Assembly: GCF_000372405.1 (NCBI RefSeq)
Contig: NZ_AQVC01000022.1
Coordinates: 198 to 36,367, forward strand
Origin: Porphyromonas somerae DSM 23386
GTDB taxonomy: Bacteria; Bacteroidota; Bacteroidia; Bacteroidales; Porphyromonadaceae
Length of the DNA stretch: 36,170 bases
Direction: 5' to 3'
Shown: piece by piece, positions 16,971 to 24,698 of the stretch
Numbering within the stretch: position 1 is the first letter of the stretch
Layout of the letters: every line of letters begins with the position of its first letter
Translations under genes and position numbers: made by a program
Notes under the pieces: generated by a model
What the model was told of the DNA's origin: nothing
The model's input: the letters and a program-made list of their open reading frames with translations, nothing else
Database searches by the model: none

Positions 16971-17043
16971 TGGTTGAAATTTTCATAGTATAAGTGATTT
17001 TGTGCAGAGAGGGTGGAGATGTGAGATCTTCACCCTCTTTCAT
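16971..17043 (+). ncRNA. Putative small/leader RNA C1 with terminator hairpin
   Basis: About 70 nt. Its hairpin at 17008-17038 differs from A1/B1 by a single base (G to T at 17030), which converts a G/G mismatch into a G-U pair. The loop GTGAG and core GATGTGAG are kept, and a T-rich tail follows. Confidence 0.5.
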
Positions 17044-17088
17044 CTGTCCAATCGCCCCTTACTTTTCCTCTTTTTCATCCTTATTCTC

Positions 17089-17139
17089 ATGCGGCAATTG
17101 GGTCTTTTGCTCTTGTTGGACGGGAACTGGTCACATTTG
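17089..17139 (+). promoter_or_regulatory. Promoter C2 of the second cargo operon
   Basis: ATGCGGCAATT at 17089-17099 and CACATTTG at 17132-17139 (one mismatch to TAnnTTTG) are 32 nt apart. The mob promoter shares the CA-type -7 (CACCTTTG). The leader to the ATG at 17208 is about 60 nt. Confidence 0.6.
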
Positions 17140-17207
17140 TAATGTGAGAGTTAGAATGTTTCTATTCTCAATGGTAATATGTTTATGGATAAAAATTATC
17201 AAGGGTT

Positions 17208-17987
17208 ATGAAGAAGGAAGGATTGATTAATGAGGTGACTTTAGAAAAAGGAGGTGAGGTGGAGTTTGAACTAGAGGCACTAGGCTTCTGTGGTTTTTAC
17301 GAATCTGCACTATGGAATAGTGATTCCATAGAAGATGATATTAATTGGTTGCTAGATAATGAGGATGTAGAGTGTGATTCGGATAAGGTGGATGACTTGT
17401 ACTGCTCTATAGATGCTGAAAAATACCAACAGGAGATTAGCGAGTGTTATATGGAGGAGTATATAGATAGTATAAATAGGGTCTATTCCGACCTAATCAA
17501 GAGTATTCCTGAGGAGAAAGTGGAGGTGTCAAGTCCTGCCTATTATAACTATTCAACAGACCGTATTTTTCAGAAGGTGAAGTTGAACACCCAAAAGTTG
17601 AAGGAGCTTCATCGTGAAGCGATGAACTCTCCGAAGTTTGAGTCTGCCATTAAAGAGGCTTTTACTCCTAGAATGGGTTATATGCCACTTCTATCAGAGA
17701 AGCTAAGCGATTGGAAAGAGATCACCCACTTAGATACTACAGAACTAAATGTCCTATTAAATATGCAGGCAGATCTAAAGTTGCGTGAACAGCTTTGTGG
17801 AATTAAAACGCTCTGTGAATTCAGATGTGAAGACACAGGGATCCGTCCAATCGATTATATAGACCAAGACCTGCTCTATAAGATTATAGGTAAAGAAAAG
17901 GAAGTAGGGGAGCATAGTCTTGATCAAAGCAATGCTAAGAGTATTGTCTTAACTAAGCCGGAGGCGAAAAAGGGAAGAGGCATATAA
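17208..17987 (+). CDS. 'LGFCG'-family protein, copy 3, with basic C-terminal tail
   Basis: 259 residues; family not recognised. Conserved blocks with its two relatives: LEALGFCGFYESALW (about 22-36), EISECYMEEYIDSINRVYSDL (76-96), STDRIFQKVKLNTQKLKELH and TELNVLLNMQADL. The protein is acidic except for its tail (AKSIVLTKPEAKKGRGI). No export signal or membrane helix. It is the first gene behind promoter C2 and heads a run of closely spaced genes to 25541. Confidence 0.8.
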   Translation: MKKEGLINEVTLEKGGEVEFELEALGFCGFYESALWNSDSIEDDINWLLDNEDVECDSDKVDDLYCSIDAEKYQQEISECYMEEYIDSINRVYSDLIKSIPEEKVEVSSPAYYNYSTDRIFQKVKLNTQKLKELHREAMNSPKFESAIKEAFTPRMGYMPLLSEKLSDWKEITHLDTTELNVLLNMQADLKLREQLCGIKTLCEFRCEDTGIRPIDYIDQDLLYKIIGKEKEVGEHSLDQSNAKSIVLTKPEAKKGRGI

Positions 17988-18039
17988 AAAGCAATTATTG
18001 AGTAGATGAGTTATTAATGAATGATGATATAAAGGTGTT

Positions 18040-18849
18040 ATGAGTGTGATGGAAGATGTGAAGAAGTCGGAGAGTGGTGTTTTTTATGACTTGGAGGGAA
18101 GTAGAGATGTATTGTATGATAAGATCCATAATGGTCAGAGGTTGACTATTGGTTATGACTCTACCGCAGAGTCTCCTAGAGAATGGGATAATAGTTGGAG
18201 CTTATCATGTTCTCATAGAAAGTATGACTTAGGAGATGAGGATTGTCGCTTGAATGTTAGAGATTACGATAGTTGGGAGGAGTATGGAGATGCATTGCGA
18301 GAGGAGTATGACATCGTTGAGATGGTGCCATTATATATGACAGATCATTCGTATCTAGCATTAAGCATCGTTGACCCTAATGACAGATGGGATAGCGGTC
18401 AGATCGGGTTCGCTTTTCTCACAGCTGAAAATCAAAAACACCTTGCAGATACTTATGGCATCACTGACTTGCATGAGGCTTCATTAGAAGTCTTAAAGCA
18501 AGAGCTGGAGGTATATGAAGGGTATCTGAATGGCGAGTCTTATTCTATGATGGTAGAAGACGTTAATACTGGCGAGACGATTGATAGTTTTGGTGAGTTT
18601 TATGGCACCGACTTTGTGGCGAATATGTTGGTTGCCTTTATCCCTGAGGGGTTTTCGGAAGATGTCTTTAAGGCTCTTCCAATGTACTTCCCCTCTCCTG
18701 AACAAGAGCAATCGAAGTCTTTTGAGCAGACACAGGAGGTTGAAAAAACAAAAAAGGATGGAGTGGAAAAGGCATTGGAGACTTCTAAGGCATCCCCTAA
18801 GCAAATAAAGATTCAAGAGCCCAAAAAGAAAGGAGGAATGAAGCTATGA
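18040..18849 (+). CDS. 'WDSGQ'-family mobile-element protein with basic C-terminal tail
   Basis: 269 residues. The pattern VPLYMTDHS...WDSGQIGFAFLT (about 97-128) followed by ELEVYEGYLNGESYSMMVED (155-174) and a GEFYGTDF stretch recalls a widespread uncharacterised family on phages and conjugative elements. I recognise the pattern but know no assigned function. A paralogue lies at 22782. The C-terminal ~65 residues are a low-complexity charged linker and the shared tail IKIQEPKKKGGMKL. The KKGG codons again form AAAGGAGG before the overlapping ATGA start of the next gene. The start could also be Met4. Confidence 0.8.
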   Translation: MSVMEDVKKSESGVFYDLEGSRDVLYDKIHNGQRLTIGYDSTAESPREWDNSWSLSCSHRKYDLGDEDCRLNVRDYDSWEEYGDALREEYDIVEMVPLYMTDHSYLALSIVDPNDRWDSGQIGFAFLTAENQKHLADTYGITDLHEASLEVLKQELEVYEGYLNGESYSMMVEDVNTGETIDSFGEFYGTDFVANMLVAFIPEGFSEDVFKALPMYFPSPEQEQSKSFEQTQEVEKTKKDGVEKALETSKASPKQIKIQEPKKKGGMKL

Positions 18850-19889
18850 CGGAAGAGCAGATAAAGGTTTTGGATGAGTTGCGAGCTAATGATAAACATC
18901 CCGAGCGAGGAGCCATTCTTAAGAAATTTGATGGAGAAGGGTTCTATCGAGATAATCGAAAGTTAGGTTTTTTTGAATCTTGGCACGAGAATGGTCAGCG
19001 TCATATATGTTGTAGGATCAAAGACTGTGATCTTCATGGTTTGTACGAGTTTTGGTATAAAACAGGTCAATTGGCAGTACGATGTAGCTATCAAAACGAT
19101 CTTCTCCATGGTCTCTATGAGCATTGGCACTCTAATGGTCAGTTATCTATGCGGTGTTCATACAAGGCTGGACAAAAAGATGGTTTGTTTGAGAGCTTTA
19201 CCTCCAACGGAAAAAGAATCGAGGCAATTTCTTATAAGAGCAATAAATTAGATGGTTTATACGAAAAATATATCTCGGACTTAAACATGTATTTAAGGGG
19301 AAATTATAAAGATGATCATGCTGAAGGGGTTTTTGTACGGGTTTATGAAAATGGAAAACTTTTTGATAGATGTGAGTTTAAGAATGGAAAGAAAGAGGGA
19401 TTAGAAGAATGTTGGTGGACTAACGGTCAATTGATGAGTCGATACAACTTCAAAGATGGTAAAAAAGATGGTCTCAATGAGGGGTGGGACGAGAATGGCC
19501 AGTTGGCTCTGCGCAGACACTTCAAGGATGACAAGTTGGATGGCCTCTGTGAACATTGGCACAACAATGGTCAATTGTCTGAGGAAAGCTCTTATCTTTC
19601 TGGAAAACTGAATGGTCTCTATATGAGTTGGAATGAAGACGGTCAGCTAGAAGAACGTTCTTATTGGAAGGATGATCTGGAGCATGGTCTTTCTGAAAAA
19701 CTTAGAGCCGATATGAAGGTGGACTCTGTTATATACGATATGGGTAAAGAGGTAAGTCGTCAAATCCTTAACGACTTCACTTCAATTAAAGGAGGTTTGC
19801 AAGCAGGCAAAAAAGAGAAACAACTGAATATCCTTTCCCCTAAGCGGATTAAGGTCCAAGAACCTAAGAAGAAGGGTTTGAAGTTATGA
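18846..19889 (+). CDS. MORN-repeat (YwqK-type) protein with basic C-terminal tail
   Basis: 347 residues. The header MTEEQIKVLDELRANDKHPERG is followed by about ten MORN-type repeats of 22-23 residues (GLYEhWHSNGQLSMRCSYK...), then a short linker and the tail IKVQEPKKKGLKL. It overlaps the previous gene by ATGA and uses the tail codons of that gene as its ribosome-binding site. MORN repeats form an elongated beta sheet and generally mediate binding; function here is unknown. An 18-codon ORF begins at its own stop (19886), exactly where another coupled gene would start. Confidence 0.85.
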   Translation: MTEEQIKVLDELRANDKHPERGAILKKFDGEGFYRDNRKLGFFESWHENGQRHICCRIKDCDLHGLYEFWYKTGQLAVRCSYQNDLLHGLYEHWHSNGQLSMRCSYKAGQKDGLFESFTSNGKRIEAISYKSNKLDGLYEKYISDLNMYLRGNYKDDHAEGVFVRVYENGKLFDRCEFKNGKKEGLEECWWTNGQLMSRYNFKDGKKDGLNEGWDENGQLALRRHFKDDKLDGLCEHWHNNGQLSEESSYLSGKLNGLYMSWNEDGQLEERSYWKDDLEHGLSEKLRADMKVDSVIYDMGKEVSRQILNDFTSIKGGLQAGKKEKQLNILSPKRIKVQEPKKKGLKL

Positions 19890-19942
19890 GATTAGAAGAC
19901 TATCCTTTGGAAGGTGCTTTTTGGGTTGTGTATGGGAGATAA
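19886..19942 (+). pseudogene. 18-residue ORF overlapping by ATGA, possible gene remnant
   Basis: ATGA at 19886-19889 overlaps the stop of the MORN gene in the same way as the intact coupled pairs, and encodes MRLEDYPLEGAFWVVYGR. It does not match the MORN header. It could be the scar of a deleted coupled gene or a chance ORF. Confidence 0.25.
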
Positions 19943-19969
19943 ATAGGCATTAATAAATAACTATAGATT

Positions 19970-20611
19970 ATGAAGGAGAATTTTGTTGATGAGTGTAAGG
20001 ATAGGGTGTTTAATGCCCTACTTGACAATGAGGGTGAGTCGTTTGAGGATAAATATGAATTAGCAGATGAGATAGCTAGTTTTATCTCTGATGATGTTAT
20101 TTATTACTCGGAAGGGGAGAAAGCAATAAAAATGTACCCTGATGAGTTTGTTGATTTTTGGGATTGTGAGGGGTATGTGTATAAGGAGATGAAGAATTTT
20201 AACCCCTATTCTCCTGATGGGGTTCTTGGTGTGTGGAGAGATATGGTTTCACATAGTTGCTCTACTATAGTGGAGGGTATAACAGAGGATTTTCGTGATG
20301 GTCCTTTGACCCTCGGAAAGAAAGAGCTGGTTGATCTATCGATCGCCCTTGATGATTTTGAGGAGTACCCTTTTCTTGTTAATGGGTGTATTCAATATGA
20401 CTACCACCCTGAGGAGAGGTCTTTTTATTCGGAGGCAACTGCGAAGTTATATGGTTCGTCTTCTGACCTCTCAAAGGTGGTGGGTGAGGTGATGGAAAAC
20501 AGGTCTTTTACAACTGATATAGAACAAAAAGTTGAAGATAATAGGAAAAAGGATTTGGACAACAGTGTTGACCCTATGAAAAACAACAAGAAAGGAGGGA
20601 TGAAGTTATGA
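19970..20611 (+). CDS. Unrecognised acidic protein with basic C-terminal tail
   Basis: 213 residues; family not recognised. The N-terminal part is helical and very acidic, with ESFEDKYELADEIASF and DDVIYYSEGEKAIKMYPDEFVDFW. The second resembles the middle of the product at 13435, and both genes sit directly upstream of a coupled MORN gene. It ends NNKKGGMKL, a short version of the shared tail. AAGAAAGGAGGG then serves the next start, with a 4-nt overlap. No signal peptide or membrane helix. Confidence 0.78.
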   Translation: MKENFVDECKDRVFNALLDNEGESFEDKYELADEIASFISDDVIYYSEGEKAIKMYPDEFVDFWDCEGYVYKEMKNFNPYSPDGVLGVWRDMVSHSCSTIVEGITEDFRDGPLTLGKKELVDLSIALDDFEEYPFLVNGCIQYDYHPEERSFYSEATAKLYGSSSDLSKVVGEVMENRSFTTDIEQKVEDNRKKDLDNSVDPMKNNKKGGMKL

Positions 20612-21837
20612 CGGAAGAACAGAAAAAGGTGTTAGAAGAACTGTGGGCAAATGACCAGTACCCAGAGCGAGGTGAGATTAAATTTGCTATAGACCCTGTG
20701 GGTAAAGATGGCCGGCCTGATGGACTTTATGAGCAGTGGCATTCAAATGGACAACTATCATTTAGGTGTGCCTATAAAAATGGCTTTCCTGAAGGTCTTT
20801 TACAAGAGTGGTACGAGAGTGGCAAATTGAAGGTGCGTGGAAAATGTAAGCAAGGTGCTCTAAATGGGTTTTATGAAGAGTGGTGGGAGAATGGACTAAT
20901 GAAGTCACGGGGATGCTACAAAGATGGAAAGAAAGATGGGATTTGGGAGGAGTGGCATGAAGATGGTAGGCTATGGAAGGGGGGAAGTTATAAAAATGGG
21001 GATCCTGATGGTTTCTTAGAAGAAGCAAATGGTGATGGAACAAAAACCCGGCATCTTTACAAAGATGGGGTGCTACAATCTATAGAGATAGTAGATAAGT
21101 TTTCTGATTGGTGTGGTCTACGAGAGGAGATGGACAGCAAAGAGTGGATGAAAGCTATATTAAACCCTCCCATGACGGTAGAACAGAAAAAGGTGTTGGA
21201 AGCACAGAAAAAGGTGTTGGAGGAGATAAGAGCTAGAGACCCTTATCCTGAGCGAGGTGAGATAAAGCTTTTTGGTGCGGGTCTTCCAGAGGGTGACTTT
21301 TCACGTTGGTCTCCCGATGGACATTGTGAAAGGTGGTATAAAAACGGTCAACTAAAAGAGAGTTATACCGTTGATGAAAATGGCAAGAAGAATGGTATCT
21401 ATGAGAGTTGGCATCAAAATGGAGAGCTTGAGAGGCTTTGTTGTTATGTGGATGACAAGTTAAGTGGTCATTTAAGAGAATGGTGGTACAATGGGCAACT
21501 TAAGTGTTCTTGTTCGTTTGAACAAGGGAAATTAGATGGGATTTATGAGGCGTGGGATTCAACTGGAGATTTGCTTTTTTCAAGCTCCTATTGTATGGGA
21601 TATTATAATGGGGACTTTCCTCTTGAGGGTAATGAGACACCAAAGCAGATAACAACAGATTCCAATCCGACCTCTTCAATTCTATCCGAGGCCGAAGAAA
21701 AGCTAGAAAAAGTGGTGCGTCATACTTTTGTAGAGGGTGAACCTTCCGAGCGTGTTGAAACAGATGATTTCCTTGAGACAAAGGAAAAGAAGAAAATAAC
21801 CCTTAAGCCTAAGAAGAAAGGAGGGATGAAGCTATGA
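20608..21837 (+). CDS. Double MORN-repeat protein (in-frame fusion of two copies), basic tail
   Basis: 409 residues. The first half begins MTEEQKKVLEELWANDQYPERGEIKF and contains about six MORN repeats. At residue 189 a second header begins (MTVEQKKVLEAQKKVLEEIRARDPYPERGEIKL), with its own former start codon ATG 21172 preserved, and about four more repeats follow. This is a head-to-tail fusion of two MORN genes. A small internal duplication (QKKVLE twice) is seen at the second header. It ends in the full tail KKITLKPKKKGGMKL and overlaps the next MORN gene by ATGA. Confidence 0.85.
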   Translation: MTEEQKKVLEELWANDQYPERGEIKFAIDPVGKDGRPDGLYEQWHSNGQLSFRCAYKNGFPEGLLQEWYESGKLKVRGKCKQGALNGFYEEWWENGLMKSRGCYKDGKKDGIWEEWHEDGRLWKGGSYKNGDPDGFLEEANGDGTKTRHLYKDGVLQSIEIVDKFSDWCGLREEMDSKEWMKAILNPPMTVEQKKVLEAQKKVLEEIRARDPYPERGEIKLFGAGLPEGDFSRWSPDGHCERWYKNGQLKESYTVDENGKKNGIYESWHQNGELERLCCYVDDKLSGHLREWWYNGQLKCSCSFEQGKLDGIYEAWDSTGDLLFSSSYCMGYYNGDFPLEGNETPKQITTDSNPTSSILSEAEEKLEKVVRHTFVEGEPSERVETDDFLETKEKKKITLKPKKKGGMKL

Positions 21838-22772
21838 CAGAGGATCAGAAAAAGATAGTGGAAGAGATAAAGGCTAATGACCAGCACCCTGAGCGAGGCG
21901 AGATCGAACTCGCTAAAGATGATTTGGGCTTTGAATATTTTCAGCGTATCTCCTCTAGCCATCTGGAGAGTTGGCACCAAAATGGACAATTATGGGCTAG
22001 CTGTGCTATAAAAGATGGAAAGGCCGATGGTCTTTACAAAGAGTGGAATTCTAAAGGGAACCTAGTGTTTCGTGAAAACTACAAAATGGGCACAAAAGAA
22101 GGGCTTGCAGAGGGGTGGTATGACAGTGGGCAACTTTGGACTCGAGGAAATTACAAAAATGGGGAAAAAGATGGGGTGCAAGAAAATTGGTTCATGAATG
22201 GACAACTTGCATCGAGCACGAACTACGAAAATGGACAGCTCGAGGGTCTTCAAGAGAGTTGGTATGAGAGTGGACAGATAGCTGTCTCATCTAACTACAA
22301 GAATGATCGGTTAGATGGGTTGCAAGAGGTTTGGTGGGAGAATGGAAAGCTAGCACGTAGAACATACTACAAAGATGATAAAAAAGAAGGCCTTGAGAGA
22401 GGATGGCACGAGAATGGGCTACTAGCCTATGAGGGGAGGTTCAAAAATGGGATAAGAGATGGGGTTCATAAAGTTTGGTACGAGAACGGACGTCTTTTTA
22501 GGTTGATGTCCCTTGTTGAGGGGGTTAGAAATGGCATAGAAAAAGAATGGAGTAAGGATGGAAAGCTAGTCTACCAGAAAAACTTCAAGGATAATAAGCT
22601 TGATGGTCTTCAAAAAGAGGTGAATGCTGATGGAACATTGACTCAATATCTTTACAAAGATGGGGCAAAGCAACTTATAAAGCCTGTTGATCTATTCGAA
22701 CAACCCTCTACTCAGGAGACACAGAAGAAGATAACTATAAAGTCTAAAAAGACTAGTGGTATAAAACGATAA
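21834..22772 (+). CDS. MORN-repeat (YwqK-type) protein with variant basic tail
   Basis: 312 residues. Header MTEDQKKIVEEIKANDQHPERGEIE, then about ten MORN repeats (GLQESWYESGQIAVSSNYKND...). The end, KKITIKSKKTSGIKR, keeps the first half of the shared tail but has lost the KKGG and with it the ribosome-binding-site sequence. The next gene is accordingly not overlapping (9-nt gap). This gene helps separate the two explanations for the tail. Confidence 0.85.
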   Translation: MTEDQKKIVEEIKANDQHPERGEIELAKDDLGFEYFQRISSSHLESWHQNGQLWASCAIKDGKADGLYKEWNSKGNLVFRENYKMGTKEGLAEGWYDSGQLWTRGNYKNGEKDGVQENWFMNGQLASSTNYENGQLEGLQESWYESGQIAVSSNYKNDRLDGLQEVWWENGKLARRTYYKDDKKEGLERGWHENGLLAYEGRFKNGIRDGVHKVWYENGRLFRLMSLVEGVRNGIEKEWSKDGKLVYQKNFKDNKLDGLQKEVNADGTLTQYLYKDGAKQLIKPVDLFEQPSTQETQKKITIKSKKTSGIKR

Positions 22773-22781
22773 GATGGGATT

Positions 22782-23555
22782 ATGAGTGGTAAACAGAGAA
22801 ATAAGGGTGGAAGAGGGGGAAATGACAATTTCTTTTATGACCTAAGAACGGGGAGTAATTCTGCTATTTATGATAAGCTCCATAATGGAGTAAGAGTGAT
22901 AATTAACTACTGTCATTCTGAAAATGTGAATCCGAGAATAAAAAATGATGGGTTTTGGAAGTTTTCATTTTTGACTTCACTCTTAAATCTGGGTGATGTG
23001 GAGTATGTGGTTGATACCACTAACATTGGTTCGTGGAAGGAGTATGAGAGTGTGCTTCGTCAAAAGTTTAACGCAGTGAAGCTTGTGCCAGTATATATGA
23101 CTGGAGACATGGGGAGGATATTAACCACAAAGAGACCTGCTAGCTTTTGGGATAGCTCGCAACTCGGCTATGCCTTTCTGACGGAGGAGGATGTGGCACA
23201 GATAGTAGACACATACAGTGCAAGGTTTTTTCATAAGGTGTGTAAGTTTTTCTTGAATAGTGAACTTATCCGTTATGAGTGCTACCTAAATGGAGATTCA
23301 TACTCGCTTTTGATAGATGACTTGAGGGTGGAAAAGAGCCTCTTATATAAAGAGGGGTATCTAGGTTGTGATTTCATTATTAATGGTATTGCAGATGACC
23401 TTCCAGAGCAATTTGTGGAGGATGTGTTTCAGTCAATCCCAGAGTTTTTTGCAATTTCGTTAATGGACGAAGACCTCTTTGATGAAGAGCAGCCTTTTGG
23501 ATTTTCCGACTTTAGCGAGCCTTTAAGGGTAGGGGTGCATGAGTGCAAAGTGTAA
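22782..23555 (+). CDS. 'WDSGQ'-family protein, copy 2, without the basic tail
   Basis: 257 residues. It aligns with the product at 18040: NFFYDLRTGSNSAIYDKLHNG, LVPVYMT, FWDSSQLGYAFLTEED (about 122-137) and YECYLNGDSYSLLIDD. WDSGQ has become WDSSQ. Unlike its relative it has no charged linker and ends RVGVHECKV, so it lacks the shared tail. It also follows rather than precedes a MORN gene. It may be a degenerate or differently used copy. Start at ATG 22782 follows GATGGGATT. Confidence 0.75.
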   Translation: MSGKQRNKGGRGGNDNFFYDLRTGSNSAIYDKLHNGVRVIINYCHSENVNPRIKNDGFWKFSFLTSLLNLGDVEYVVDTTNIGSWKEYESVLRQKFNAVKLVPVYMTGDMGRILTTKRPASFWDSSQLGYAFLTEEDVAQIVDTYSARFFHKVCKFFLNSELIRYECYLNGDSYSLLIDDLRVEKSLLYKEGYLGCDFIINGIADDLPEQFVEDVFQSIPEFFAISLMDEDLFDEEQPFGFSDFSEPLRVGVHECKV

Positions 23556-23567
23556 TTAAAAGAATAA

Positions 23568-24650
23568 ATGAATAATAAATTAGTTTTTATGGATGTGAAT
23601 AAAGAGAAGGAGATGTTGACGATAGACGACATCTACGATTTGTTAGAAGAGTCGTATCAATTGAGGAGTGTAGATGAAACGGATAATCTTAATAATTCTC
23701 TTGTAGAGTTGCAAGATTGCTTGGATAATGGAGATGTTTGCTTCTTCTATGATCTACTAGACTCTTACTTCCGTGATAGTGACTTAGATGCTGCTGATAA
23801 GGTCTTGTACAATCTTGTTGAAGAGGAACTAGGGCATCGTGGTATCACAGAGGAGGAGGTTAGGGCTTTTATCAATGGTTCCGATTACGATGACTTGGAT
23901 ATTGACTATGAATCGTACCAAGATATAACAGATTATGTTCGTTCGCTGCAAACGTTTGATGATAACGATTATATCTATACGCTGTTGCGTCAGACGGGCG
24001 ATAACGGGGTGCTAAATGTGCGAGTTAGTGGTATCTACGCTCTTGAGCCTCCTGTCTTAAGTCCCTTGAAGTTCAGTTATTCTAATGGTGAGTCAGCTAT
24101 TGGTAAGGCGATTGATCAGCTACAGTTGGATCCAATCAAGGTTGCTGATGAGCTACAGAAGCTAGGTGTTCCTTGCAAAGCGGATTTTCCTGACTTTCCT
24201 GAGAGGAATGGTAATGAATGTGTGCCGTACGCTTCATTTGCTAATGAGGTGAAGGACCTTTCTCCTGAGCTAGGCAACCTTACTTTCTTAGCGAAGATTG
24301 ACCTTGTAGATATGTTTGAAAATGACTTTCTTGTTCATAGTATAACGATCCCAAAAGGAAATAAGTGTGGGTTCCAAAACAGTCCATTTGAGATGATTTT
24401 GGATAAGGACCTAACGGTGGAGCTGTATAAGAGTATAGAACGGAGACATATCGTTATTGAAGATAAGAGCATTGATGACTCTCGCTCTATCGGAAAACGC
24501 TTGAATGCGACTAGTGAAACTTACGGTAAGGTGGCTGCAATAGTAGGAGGCATGCAACCTACGGTGCGGCCCTCTAAGGAGGCGGAGCAAGAGGAGGCTC
24601 CTAAGAAGATTACCTTGAAAAGAAAGAAAAAAGGTGGGCTATCAATATAG
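23568..24650 (+). CDS. Unrecognised protein with full basic C-terminal tail
   Basis: 360 residues; family not recognised. The first ~130 residues are acidic and helical (DSYFRDSDLDAADKVLYNLVEEELGHRG); the middle ~180 residues look mixed alpha/beta (LTFLAKIDLVDMFENDFLVHSITIPKGNKCGF). It ends APKKITLKRKKKGGLSI, a full copy of the shared tail, although no gene overlaps its end: the next start is 49 nt away. Here the tail cannot be explained by translational coupling. Start ATG 23568 or 23589 (Met8). Confidence 0.78.
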   Translation: MNNKLVFMDVNKEKEMLTIDDIYDLLEESYQLRSVDETDNLNNSLVELQDCLDNGDVCFFYDLLDSYFRDSDLDAADKVLYNLVEEELGHRGITEEEVRAFINGSDYDDLDIDYESYQDITDYVRSLQTFDDNDYIYTLLRQTGDNGVLNVRVSGIYALEPPVLSPLKFSYSNGESAIGKAIDQLQLDPIKVADELQKLGVPCKADFPDFPERNGNECVPYASFANEVKDLSPELGNLTFLAKIDLVDMFENDFLVHSITIPKGNKCGFQNSPFEMILDKDLTVELYKSIERRHIVIEDKSIDDSRSIGKRLNATSETYGKVAAIVGGMQPTVRPSKEAEQEEAPKKITLKRKKKGGLSI

Positions 24651-24698
24651 TGTGTGCCAAATGAAGTTGGAGTATTAATCTATTTATAAAAAAGGATT

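Noticed and set aside
14457-22772. Calling the MORN proteins antitoxins on the basis of the YwqK label
   Set aside because: MORN repeats are generic binding modules; no toxin partner or immunity relation can be shown from this sequence.
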